This document shows positions 17,543 to 25,191 of a stretch of 64,000 nt of DNA, in pieces; positions within the stretch are counted from its first letter, which is position 1; every line of letters begins with the position of its first letter. This DNA comes from an uncultured Lachnospiraceae bacterium (GTDB lineage: Bacteria; Bacillota; Clostridia; Lachnospirales; Lachnospiraceae), in NCBI GenBank assembly GCA_951802115.1, contig CATOPL010000001.1:62001-126000 (forward strand), written 5' to 3'. Both the position numbers and the translations under genes were made by a program. The notes beneath the pieces are model-generated. The model ran no database searches and was not told the DNA's origin. It saw only the letters and a program-made list of their open reading frames with translations.

Positions 17543-17582
17543 TATCTGCTCCTTTCGGATCCCCGTCCCACTGGAGCAGATA
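17543..17582. repeat. Inverted repeat after the PurF-like gene
   Basis: TATCTGCTCC and GGAGCAGATA flank 20 bases. A further dyad, GGACAGGA/TCCTGTCC, spans the stop codon just upstream (17483-17503). Neither has a T-tract; they may still help end the transcript. Confidence 0.45.
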
Positions 17583-17627
17583 CGCAAAACCTGCCGCATG
17601 TAAAAACAACGCCATTCTCAGGCATTT

Positions 17628-17861
17628 TTATTTCAGTAATTCGTCATAGGTAGTACCCAGACAGTCTCGAAGCCCCCGTAACTGAGAGCCTGTGATATGC
17701 TGAATTCCGCGCTCAATTTTAACCAGAGTCTCTCTTGTCATATCCACATTGTGAAGCTGAATCATACGGACAAGTTCGGTCTGCCCAATCCCTTTCTTCA
17801 GTCTAATTTGACGTATATTCCCGCCGATGTTAATTCCTGACTGCTTTATCTTCTGTTCCAT
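17628..17861 (-). CDS. XRE family HTH protein (copy 1)
   Basis: A 77-residue protein that is essentially one Cro/C1-type helix-turn-helix: IGQTELVRMIQLHNVDMTRE and LVKIERGIQHITGSQLRGL. It is about 80% identical over its full length to the next gene (17964-18197), so the two arose by tandem duplication together with their upstream DNA. An operator-like palindrome GGACTGATCTCAGTCC lies about 70-85 bp upstream of its start. It probably works as a dimeric repressor. Confidence 0.85.
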   Translation of the reverse strand: MEQKIKQSGINIGGNIRQIRLKKGIGQTELVRMIQLHNVDMTRETLVKIERGIQHITGSQLRGLRDCLGTTYDELLK

Positions 17862-17922
17862 GGTATATCCTCTGAAAGAACCTGTTTTGTTCTTTGCTAT
17901 CCATCATATTCGTTTCGTCTGA

Positions 17923-17945
17923 TATAATGGGACTGATCTCAGTCC
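17923..17945. promoter_or_regulatory. XRE operator 1 with adjacent TATAAT
   Basis: Palindrome GGACTGATCTCAGTCC (17930-17945), preceded on the + strand by TATAAT (17923-17928). The same TATAAT-plus-palindrome unit recurs at 18215 and 18269. Confidence 0.65.
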
Positions 17946-17963
17946 ATTTCATGGATACAGTAT

Positions 17964-18197
17964 TCATTTCAGCAATTCATCATAGGTGGTTTGCAGACAA
18001 TTTCTGATTCCACGAAGCTGTGCTCCGGTAATATGCTGTCTGCCTTTTTCAATCTTTACCAGTGCCTCTCTCGTTATGTTTATATTCTGCAGCTGAATCA
18101 TACAGACGAGCTCCGTCTGCCCGATTTTCCTCTCCAGTCGAATCCGTCTTATATTTTGACCAATATCAATTCCCGACTGTTTTATCTTCTGTTCCAT
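17964..18197 (-). CDS. XRE family HTH protein (copy 2)
   Basis: A 77-residue Cro/C1-type helix-turn-helix protein, the tandem paralogue of 17628-17861. Both begin MEQKIKQSGI and end TTYDELLK. Differences fall mainly in the first helices (NIRRIRLERK against NIRQIRLKKG), while the recognition region is nearly unchanged, so the two may bind the same operator. It faces the Cys-rich membrane protein gene across a 109-bp divergent region that holds two operator copies. Confidence 0.85.
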   Translation of the reverse strand: MEQKIKQSGIDIGQNIRRIRLERKIGQTELVCMIQLQNINITREALVKIEKGRQHITGAQLRGIRNCLQTTYDELLK

Positions 18198-18210
18198 ATC
18201 TGTTCCCGTA

Positions 18211-18230
18211 TAATGGACTGATTTCAGTCC
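18211..18230. promoter_or_regulatory. XRE operator 2
   Basis: Palindrome GGACTGATTTCAGTCC (18215-18230), 18 bp upstream of the XRE copy 2 start, preceded on the + strand by GTATAAT. Confidence 0.65.
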
Positions 18231-18261
18231 GATTTTTCTTTATCATAGAGTTTCCATCTGT

Positions 18262-18284
18262 TATAATGGGACCAGAATAAGTCC
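18262..18284 (+). promoter_or_regulatory. Promoter -10 box and XRE operator 3 of the Cys-rich membrane protein gene
   Basis: TATAAT (18262-18267) is followed at once by GGACCAGAATAAGTCC (18269-18284), one base away from the GGACT-N6-AGTCC palindrome of the other two sites. It would cover the transcription start of the gene at 18307. Confidence 0.6.
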
Positions 18285-18306
18285 AATACAGGAAAAGAGG
18301 AAGAAA

Positions 18307-19071
18307 ATGCGCTATAAAAAAAGAGAAACGGCTTATTATCGGATACGTGCAGATTTATTCTGGGGAATACTGTTTTGTATACTGTTATTATCAATCTGGG
18401 GAATTTATGTATATGACAAAAGTCTGAACCAGGAAAAAATAAATATTTCTGAACACGAAAATCAGACGCGCGTAGAAGTGACTTATGAGGGCTGGTATTC
18501 TGAACTGTCAGATTCCGCCCAATGTCTGTTATGCACAGAATGTGTCCTGGAAGAAACAGACCGTAAATATGACTCTGACAATATTGGACTGGTTTTGCTG
18601 AACAGCTGGACAATCCTGGATTTTCAGCTAAAAGACTATAACCGGACAGAAGATGATATTGAAGTCCCAAAAGACTCCGGTATCCGATATGGATATACAG
18701 ATGAGATCAGCTACCTTACAACCAGTGAACCTGCCAGGGGAATGGCAAAAATCAGGCTGACCCTGCCTGAACACTGTCAGACTGACAAACATTTTGTCAG
18801 GCAAAATCTATGTCAGCCCTGCCTTGACAAAGTCGCAGCTTCACTGAGTTTCTGGAAATGGGAAAAAGAAGAAAAAGAAGCGCTCCCTTTCTGTTTGATT
18901 GATTTTCAGACATCAGAAATATATCCGGTACAGGACTGGTACCGGAGTTATTTCATCAGAGATTACTGGATCGAACTGGACTTTGAAGATATGGATGTCT
19001 GTGTAAAAGCCTACTATCTGCCTCTGCGTCTGGCAGAGCTTCCTCTTTTAACAGCTCCGGCACACTGCTGA
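18307..19071 (+). CDS. Unrecognised single-pass membrane protein with CxxC motifs
   Basis: I do not recognise a family. The 254-residue product has a basic N-terminus, one hydrophobic helix (about 17-36) and a large outer or inner domain. The domain carries CLLCTEC (Cys73, 76, 79) and CQPC (Cys169, 172) with a further Cys157, spaced like a zinc ribbon split by about 90 residues. Otherwise it is rich in Asp, Glu and Trp. AGAGGAAG precedes the ATG. Its promoter overlaps an XRE operator and it is divergent from the twin XRE genes, so it is probably the target of those repressors. Confidence 0.75.
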   Translation: MRYKKRETAYYRIRADLFWGILFCILLLSIWGIYVYDKSLNQEKINISEHENQTRVEVTYEGWYSELSDSAQCLLCTECVLEETDRKYDSDNIGLVLLNSWTILDFQLKDYNRTEDDIEVPKDSGIRYGYTDEISYLTTSEPARGMAKIRLTLPEHCQTDKHFVRQNLCQPCLDKVAASLSFWKWEKEEKEALPFCLIDFQTSEIYPVQDWYRSYFIRDYWIELDFEDMDVCVKAYYLPLRLAELPLLTAPAHC

Positions 19072-19167
19072 CGCTATGAATTTTCACCCGCTACCTGCAG
19101 TTTTCTGGTAAAACGAAATCCATGTATAATGATAAGCAGCCATTCATATTCATCTGGAGGAAGTTAT

Positions 19168-19395
19168 ATGAATATCCAAATCTTCGGTACTAAAAAATGT
19201 TTTGATACCAAAAAAGCCATGCTCAATCTCCAATGCCGGGACCAGGATACGCTGACTCTGGTTCAATATCTGACTGATGAAGACAAAGACCAAAAAGTTC
19301 TGGAAAACCAGCAGATTCTGAAAACACCGATTGTAAGAAACGGCAGAAAGGCGACTATCGGATATCAGCCGGACATCTGGAAAAACTGGGACTGA
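19168..19395 (+). CDS. Shortened ArsC/Spx-like thioredoxin-fold protein
   Basis: A 75-residue protein. The start (MNIQIFGTKKCFDTKKA) places a single Cys where ArsC/Spx proteins have their N-terminal active Cys, and the end (KTPIVRNGRKATIGYQPDIW) matches the ArsC-family C-terminal strand and helix. The middle ~40 residues of a normal ArsC (about 115 residues) are missing, so it is either a natural mini-version or an internally deleted gene that stays in frame. CTGGAGGAAG fixes the start; the longer reading from 19129 is not supported. Confidence 0.7.
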   Translation: MNIQIFGTKKCFDTKKAMLNLQCRDQDTLTLVQYLTDEDKDQKVLENQQILKTPIVRNGRKATIGYQPDIWKNWD

Positions 19396-19396
19396 T

Positions 19397-19478
19397 AAAC
19401 AATCGTTACTTCCGGAAGTATGACCGAATTACCGCCTATCCATACATTATCATCAATCGTAGGCAAGTGATGAAGCAT
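19397..19478 (-). pseudogene. Remnant of a hexapeptide-repeat acetyltransferase
   Basis: On the minus strand a frame reads LPTIDDNVWIGGNSVILPEV followed by TI. This matches the end of maltose/galactoside O-acetyltransferases (IGDNVWIGGGAVILPGVTIG). It is cut off after about 28 codons and lacks the rest of the gene, so it is a decayed fragment. Confidence 0.6.
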
Positions 19479-19607
19479 GTTGCATAGCGCCTAAATTGCT
19501 AGTTTTCTCAGAATCGCCAGTGTCTTTGTTCTCTGTTCACTCCCGGAGTCATTCGCTGCTAATCTATTGATAGGTACGAAATTTCACAACAGATTTTTAA
19601 ATATACG

Positions 19608-19635
19608 TGCACAATTACTCTGAGGGTGCTATAAT
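19608..19635 (+). promoter_or_regulatory. Likely promoter of the GH13 gene
   Basis: TGCACA (19608-19613) and TATAAT (19630-19635) are 16 bp apart. This places the transcript start after the upstream in-frame GTG at 19607, so that start cannot be used. Confidence 0.5.
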
Positions 19636-19672
19636 GGAACCGCTAGAAACATCATTTTGGAGGTATACACCT

Positions 19673-21589
19673 ATGGCATGGTATGACGAAGCTGTATTTT
19701 ATCACATTTATCCTCTTGGGCTTGCCAAAGCACCGAAGCAGAACTCTTACGGAACGCCGGAGCACCGGCTGAACACGCTGCTTCCATGGATATCCCATAT
19801 AAAGAAAATCGGCTGCAACGCACTTTATATCGGTCCTCTTTTTGAATCTGTAGGACATGGATACGAAACAACCAATTACAAAAAACTGGACAGCCGTCTG
19901 GGAACTAATGTAGATTTAACCGCATTTGTAGCAGAATGTCACAACCAGGGAATCAAAGTCGTCCTGGACGGCGTATTCAATCACACTGGTCGGGATTTCT
20001 TCGCATTTCAGGATCTGAAGCAAAACCGGGAACATTCTGCTTACAAAGACTGGTACTGTAATATAAATTTCTGGGGAAATACAGAGTACAACGACGGATT
20101 TTCCTATGAAAACTGGGGCGGACACAATCTGCTGGTAAAATTAAATCAACACAATCCGGCAGTCAAAGACTACATCTGCAATGTCATCCGCTTCTGGGTC
20201 AGTGAATTCGATATCGACGGGATCCGTCTGGATGCCGCAGATGTGCTCGACTTTGAATATATGAAAGCGCTCCGCCGGACTGCCAACGAGGTAAAACCGG
20301 ATTTCTGGCTCATGGGCGAAGTGATCCACGGCGACTATACCCGCTGGGTAAATGAAGGCACGCTGCACTGTGTTACCAACTATACACTGCACAAAGCTCT
20401 TTACTCCGGTCACAATGACCACAACTACTTTGAAATCGCCCATACGGTAAAGCGGCTTTATGAAATGGGAGGAAACCGCATTGACGGACTCCGGCTTTAT
20501 AATTTTGCAGACAACCATGATGTAGAACGGATTTATACAAAACTCAGTAAAAAAGAACATTTTACCCCGGTGCATATCCTGCTCTATACACTGCCAGGCA
20601 TTCCGTCCATCTACTATGGCTCCGAATTTGGAATTGAAGGAAAAAAAGAACGTTTCTCCGATGATTCCCTGCGGCCTGCGCTCTCTTTGTCTGATTATTC
20701 CAATGCCGCGGAAAAAAATCCCCGCACCCGGCTGATCGCCGCTTTAGGAAAAGTCCGGCAGCATACGGCTGCTCTGTCTTACGGAGATTATAAAGAACTG
20801 CTGCTCACCAACCGCCAATACGCATTTTCCAGAAATTATAATGGAGTATCCGCAGTTATCACAGTCAATAACGATGACAGTGATTATGTTATGACGCTCC
20901 CGGCAGGAAACGCAGCCCGGTATCAGGGTGCATTATCCGGAGAAAAGGTGTCTGTTGACAACGGAAAGATTGTCGTCAATATCAGAGCGAATTCCGGAGA
21001 TATCTGGCTGCCTGTTGCAGAAGGACAGAAAGAAACACCTGTAGTCCCCGACGCATCCACGCAGCAAAGCAAAAACGCACCAGAAGCTTCTGAAAAAACT
21101 TCGCCTGTCAATACCGTTCCTGATGCTCAGTCAAAAGCAAAAACAGATGAAATATCGACTGAACGTCCGGAAAGTACAAAAGCTGCCCAAAAAACAAAAC
21201 GCTCAGAAACAGTCGCCGAATATTGGTGGAAAGCACCGTCAACGGAAACAGACTCTGAAAATACGGCTGCAGCACCCAAAACAGATACAAAGATAGAAAA
21301 AGACACCGCAGTTACCGAAACAGACACTGCGGATAAGAGCCCTGCAAAAACTTCCCTGGAAAATACTGAGGCGGCTAATCCAGACCAGGTATCAGTACCG
21401 GCTTCCGACGACCGCTCTTTGGCAGAGACTGACACCGAGACGTTTGAAAAGGGCCAGATTGCAGGACTGCAGGAAGCAATCCTTGCGATTATGGAAAAGA
21501 ATGGTCCTGTTACTGATCAGATGCGCAGAGATGTGCTCAGCAACACGCATCATGATTCTTTAATCAACTGGGTGAAAAGTTTCCGGTAA
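19673..21589 (+). CDS. GH13 alpha-amylase family enzyme with long low-complexity C-terminal extension
   Basis: Cytoplasmic alpha-glucan-active hydrolase (638 residues, no signal peptide). The catalytic barrel (about 1-385) holds the GH13 triad: nucleophile in DGIRLDAAD (Asp187), acid/base in WLMGEVI (Glu216) and NFADNHD (Asp283), plus region I in DGVFNHTG. A C-terminal beta domain ends near 455. After it comes an unusual ~130-residue stretch rich in Thr, Glu, Ala, Ser and Lys, then a helical end (EAILAIMEKNGPVTDQMRRD). Such a tail is not part of GH13. GGAGG nine bases before ATG 19673 fixes the start. Likely substrates are maltodextrins or related alpha-glucans. Confidence 0.87.
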   Translation: MAWYDEAVFYHIYPLGLAKAPKQNSYGTPEHRLNTLLPWISHIKKIGCNALYIGPLFESVGHGYETTNYKKLDSRLGTNVDLTAFVAECHNQGIKVVLDGVFNHTGRDFFAFQDLKQNREHSAYKDWYCNINFWGNTEYNDGFSYENWGGHNLLVKLNQHNPAVKDYICNVIRFWVSEFDIDGIRLDAADVLDFEYMKALRRTANEVKPDFWLMGEVIHGDYTRWVNEGTLHCVTNYTLHKALYSGHNDHNYFEIAHTVKRLYEMGGNRIDGLRLYNFADNHDVERIYTKLSKKEHFTPVHILLYTLPGIPSIYYGSEFGIEGKKERFSDDSLRPALSLSDYSNAAEKNPRTRLIAALGKVRQHTAALSYGDYKELLLTNRQYAFSRNYNGVSAVITVNNDDSDYVMTLPAGNAARYQGALSGEKVSVDNGKIVVNIRANSGDIWLPVAEGQKETPVVPDASTQQSKNAPEASEKTSPVNTVPDAQSKAKTDEISTERPESTKAAQKTKRSETVAEYWWKAPSTETDSENTAAAPKTDTKIEKDTAVTETDTADKSPAKTSLENTEAANPDQVSVPASDDRSLAETDTETFEKGQIAGLQEAILAIMEKNGPVTDQMRRDVLSNTHHDSLINWVKSFR

Positions 21590-21625
21590 CTGCAGATTCA
21601 TAATCTGCAGAAAGCAAAAATGGAA

Positions 21626-21706
21626 ATCTGCATCATCTGTATGTCTTCAGATCAGCGAAGAAGCAACCTCTTCGGCTGACTTTGCAGGCGTACAGACGAT
21701 GCAGAT
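21626..21706. repeat. Nested imperfect hairpin between GH13 and amidotransferase genes
   Basis: Outer arms ATCTGCATCATCTGTATG and CGTACAGACGATGCAGAT pair over 18 bp with G-U or mismatched steps; inner arms TCAGCGAAGA and TCTTCGGCTGA also pair. No T-tract follows, so a structured element is more likely than a simple terminator. Confidence 0.55.
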
Positions 21707-21795
21707 AACGGCTGCTTCACTCACTGGAATTTTCACAATACAGTACCAGACTTCAGACCAGACAGTACTGCTGCACTATAAACAGGAGGCTGAAC

Positions 21796-22494
21796 ATGCT
21801 CTATCCCATTATCGGTATCCCTGTGGCGGGAAAAGGAATCTTTTATCGTTATACACAGTTCCAGTGCCGCCGCTGCCTGCAGCGCGCCGGAGCCTCCGTA
21901 CAAACGCTTGCTCTGCACGCTTCAGAAGAAGCTGTGAAAACCGCTCTTGCACAGTGCGACGGCTTCCTGTTCTCTGGAGGCTCCGATATCCGACCGGAAC
22001 TGTATGGACAAGATCCCATGGCTGCATGCCGGGAACCTGATCCTGCCCGAGATGACTTTGAATTGCTCCTTCTTCATGCAGCGCTGGAGGCCCAAAAGCC
22101 TCTGCTCTGTATCGGACGCGGGATGCAGCTTCTGAACGTTGTCTTCGGCGGAACACTGATGCAGGATATCCGGCTAAAAGAAGAGTATCAGCATCTTGAT
22201 CCGCTGCACCTTTCAACTGCCACCCATCCCATTGAAATCGATCCTGACAGCTTTCTGGCCGACCTGATGGACACAGATGTAATATCTGTGAACAGTCTGC
22301 ACCATCAGGCGATAGAGGAAGTAGGCGAGGGACTCTGGATTTCGGCAGACAGCCCGGAAGGTTTTGCCGAGGCACTGCAGACAGAAAAAGAGTATCCTTT
22401 TTGTCTTGCAGTACAGTGGCATCCGGAATATATGGCCCGCCGTACTCCCATACAGCAACGGCTGTTTCAATCATTCGTGGATGCCTGCAGATAG
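21796..22494 (+). CDS. Class I glutamine amidotransferase (peptidase C26, PuuD-like) with displaced nucleophile
   Basis: A 232-residue protein of the gamma-glutamyl-gamma-aminobutyrate hydrolase type. It has FSGGSDIRPELYG, the nucleophile-elbow region KPLLCIGRGMQLLNVVFGG and the His/Glu pair in VQWHPEYM. The family elbow is GICRGMQ; here the order is CIGRGMQ, so Gly107 occupies the nucleophile place and a Cys (105) lies two residues earlier. The protein may be inactive, use Cys105, or act non-catalytically. AGGAGG precedes the ATG. No polyamine genes adjoin it. Confidence 0.8.
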   Translation: MLYPIIGIPVAGKGIFYRYTQFQCRRCLQRAGASVQTLALHASEEAVKTALAQCDGFLFSGGSDIRPELYGQDPMAACREPDPARDDFELLLLHAALEAQKPLLCIGRGMQLLNVVFGGTLMQDIRLKEEYQHLDPLHLSTATHPIEIDPDSFLADLMDTDVISVNSLHHQAIEEVGEGLWISADSPEGFAEALQTEKEYPFCLAVQWHPEYMARRTPIQQRLFQSFVDACR

Positions 22495-22510
22495 AATCAT
22501 TGCCGCCCGT

Positions 22511-24307
22511 CTATTCCTGGTATCTGGCTGCTTTTTGATCTTCCAGCTCATCTGTAGAGTCTATAATCACTTCCGTCTCCCGGTCTATCACGCCTTCTTC
22601 AATCGCTGCATAGCTGTCGTTCTGGTCCAGCACTTTTACATAGACCTGTTCAGATACCAGTTCCGTTCCCAGAATACCGGAACGTTCACTGACTATATAT
22701 ACGAATTTTCGCTGACTGGAGTCTTCATGCAATGCATTCAGCGGAATACAGCATGAGAAGGTTTCCGACTGGGCTTCTGCCCGAAAGCTTCCGCTCTGTC
22801 CAATCGTACCTGTCCCGTCCGGAAGAAAAATACGAACATCATACAGTTCCGGATTCATCTCATTTTCTGCTACATAATCCACTGTCAGCTCTTTATAAGA
22901 AGCATTTCCAAGTTTCAGTTTTACTGTTTCCCCCTGATTCACATACTTTTTCTGTTCTTTTGTAAGTGAAACCTGAAATTGCATCGGACTTGACAGATCA
23001 GCGTAAACAATCGCCGCGCCATCACCTACTCTTTCTCCCGGGCTTACCTGAATCCGGGTAATCACACCTTCCGCTTCCGGATACACCTGGCCGGATGCAT
23101 CCTGTACTTTTCGATATGCCGCCAGTTCTGTCTGCAGGGCAGCCAGCTCCAGTCTGCTCACTTCCAGACTACTGTCCGCATCAGACGGCACACTGCTGTC
23201 CGCCACCTTTCTGCCTACATCCAGCATCATGTCCGACTGTGAACGTTCTGCATCCTGCACTGCTCTCTCTGCTGCGTCAACAGCATTCCCCAAAGATTCT
23301 TTTTTCTCTTCCCAGGCCGACTGCTCTGCATCCTCGGTACTGAAGTCGGGTTTTTCTACCGCATGAGCCATATGTGTTTCATATGCCTCTGCTGCTGCGT
23401 CATATGCTTCCTTTGCCTTTTTTTCCGCTTCTCTGGCCAGCTGCAGTTCTGCCATCTCCTCCTCTTCCGATTCTTCTTCCGGCTCCTCCTTACCCTCTGT
23501 TTTGATATCGGCGCCGTCTCCTGAAGCAGATGACGATGGATTGTCCCCTGTTTCCTGCTGCTTTGAATTGTCTTCTTCCCCGCTTCCGGATGCCGTTGTC
23601 CCGTCATCCTCCGGGCTCTGAAGCATTTTTGCTTCCTCTTCCAGTCTCTTCACTTCTTCCTGCGCTTTTTCGTATGCTTCTTTTGCCTGCTCCATTTCTC
23701 TGCACAGACGGGTTTCGTTTTCTGTCCATTCCTCCCATGCAGTCTGTGCCACCCTGCGGTCTTCGTCAGAAGTCCTCTGCACCGAATGTTCCTTGTGATC
23801 GTCATACACATCCTGTGCATTGTCCAGATCTTCCCGGGCCCGCTCCAGCGCTTCCCCTGCCTTCTGTTCTGCCCGGGCATAATCTTCCTGTGCCCGGGCG
23901 TTTTCCGTCTGCCACTTCTGCGTATCCAGATTCCGGTTTTGCTCCATGGAAGCAATCTGCAGTTCCAGCTTTCGAATCTCCAGATCTTTTTTCTGTATCT
24001 GTGCCTCCAGCTCTTCCAGATCCAGGTCAAAAAGCAGCGTCTCCGGCGTCACCCGGTCTCCGATCTGAACATAGACAGTCCGCACACGGAGCCCCGTCAG
24101 TGCCGTGACCGCATATTCTCTGCCCTGGTGCACGATTCCGTCCGCCTCCACAATATGGCTGACCGCCATCCGTCTGGGTGTCTCTGCGGTTACCCGCGGA
24201 AGCCTTGACGCATAGACAGAACGGGAAATGAGCGTGCAAAGAAACATAAAAATCAAAAATGCGGCAAAACCTGTGAGTATTTTTTTCTGTTTTTTCCACA
24301 ATTCCAT
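22511..24307 (-). CDS. HlyD-type membrane fusion/adaptor protein
   Basis: A 598-residue protein with one N-terminal membrane helix (about 11-29), a first half of a biotinyl-lipoyl-like domain (GLRVRTVYVQIGDRVTPETL), a very long coiled coil (about 95-410) broken by an acidic Gly/Ser/Glu-rich segment, the second lipoyl half (EGVITRIQVSPGERV) and a beta-barrel region. This is the layout of adaptors for ABC or RND export. The start follows AAGGAG and lies five bases before the permease stop codon. No exporter ATPase or FtsX-like permease adjoins; its operon partners are import-type permeases and binding proteins, which is unusual. Confidence 0.85.
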   Translation of the reverse strand: MELWKKQKKILTGFAAFLIFMFLCTLISRSVYASRLPRVTAETPRRMAVSHIVEADGIVHQGREYAVTALTGLRVRTVYVQIGDRVTPETLLFDLDLEELEAQIQKKDLEIRKLELQIASMEQNRNLDTQKWQTENARAQEDYARAEQKAGEALERAREDLDNAQDVYDDHKEHSVQRTSDEDRRVAQTAWEEWTENETRLCREMEQAKEAYEKAQEEVKRLEEEAKMLQSPEDDGTTASGSGEEDNSKQQETGDNPSSSASGDGADIKTEGKEEPEEESEEEEMAELQLAREAEKKAKEAYDAAAEAYETHMAHAVEKPDFSTEDAEQSAWEEKKESLGNAVDAAERAVQDAERSQSDMMLDVGRKVADSSVPSDADSSLEVSRLELAALQTELAAYRKVQDASGQVYPEAEGVITRIQVSPGERVGDGAAIVYADLSSPMQFQVSLTKEQKKYVNQGETVKLKLGNASYKELTVDYVAENEMNPELYDVRIFLPDGTGTIGQSGSFRAEAQSETFSCCIPLNALHEDSSQRKFVYIVSERSGILGTELVSEQVYVKVLDQNDSYAAIEEGVIDRETEVIIDSTDELEDQKAARYQE

Positions 24308-24312
24308 CACCG

Positions 24313-25191
24313 TCACTCCTTCAGCCCTGAGGCCACGATTCCCTGCTCCAGATACTCCCGGCCTGACAGAAATACAAATACCGCCGGAATCAATGTGAGC
24401 ACAGCAGCCACAAAAGAATAACCTGCCTGCTCCAGACTGATCTCCGGCAAATACAATGACAGCGGCCACAAGGACTGTTCTTCCAGAAATGCCAGCGGCT
24501 GTTCGATCAAGCTCCAGTATTCCAGAAAGCCAAGCACCATAGCCGACAAAATTCCCCCGGAAGCCAGAGGAAGCCCAAGTTTTACAAAAATCATCCATTC
24601 TCCCGCCCCGTCAATCCGCGCCGCTTCCATCAGCCCTTTCGGCAAATTGCAGAACCCCCGATACACAAGAAACACCGGATATGTAGAGAACACTGCTGGC
24701 AAAATAATAGCTTTATGCGTATTCATAAGCTCCAGCCCATCCAGCACCAGATAGCTGGACAGCATCGTCACCTGAAAAGGCATCAGCATCAGCACGATAT
24801 ACGACGTAAACAAAAGTTTGCGAAAACGAAACGGATAAACTGCAAACGCCCAGGCCGCCGGAACCGCGATCAGAAGCTGTCCCAGAAGAATACACACTAC
24901 AAGTTTCATGGAGTTCCAGAAAACTGTAAAAAACTGAGGTGTCTGAAACAGAATCTTTGCATAATGTGAAAATGTGGGATAGGAAGGAAAAAATTTCCAT
25001 GTAATCAGCCGCTCCATATCCGACATTAACGGCAGAAGACTTTCTCTTAACTCATAGCGGCTCATGACCGACCCGCTCAGCAGAAACAAAACAGGAACGC
25101 AGAAAAACAGCCCCGGCAGGAGAATCGCCGCCTTCACAACCGCTTTTTTTAATGTTTTTCTCATCATAACCTTTCTATCCTTTCTCATCAC
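24313..25191 (-). CDS. CUT1 carbohydrate ABC transporter permease, MalG/UgpE type
   Basis: Inner-membrane subunit of 292 residues with six predicted helices. The conserved cytoplasmic EAA loop is intact (EAARIDGAGEWMIFVKLGLP), so it should engage an ATPase. Three Met codons near the N-terminus leave the exact start open. It overlaps the partner permease by 17 bp and is followed within a few bases by the HlyD-type gene. No ATPase gene is in the operon. Confidence 0.9.
   Translation of the reverse strand: MMRKDRKVMMRKTLKKAVVKAAILLPGLFFCVPVLFLLSGSVMSRYELRESLLPLMSDMERLITWKFFPSYPTFSHYAKILFQTPQFFTVFWNSMKLVVCILLGQLLIAVPAAWAFAVYPFRFRKLLFTSYIVLMLMPFQVTMLSSYLVLDGLELMNTHKAIILPAVFSTYPVFLVYRGFCNLPKGLMEAARIDGAGEWMIFVKLGLPLASGGILSAMVLGFLEYWSLIEQPLAFLEEQSLWPLSLYLPEISLEQAGYSFVAAVLTLIPAVFVFLSGREYLEQGIVASGLKE

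Noticed and set aside
21809-22474. 221-residue minus-strand ORF opposite the amidotransferase
   Set aside because: Antisense shadow; low-complexity Arg/Ser/Pro content and no ribosome binding site.
23530-24108. Long + strand ORF opposite the HlyD-type gene
   Set aside because: Composition is Pro/Leu/Ser/Cys-rich as expected from the antisense of a Glu/Lys-rich coiled coil; no ribosome binding site or family match.
24308-24598. N-terminal extension of the HlyD-type ORF
   Set aside because: It overlaps the permease gene in another frame and has no conserved features; AAGGAG supports ATG 24307.
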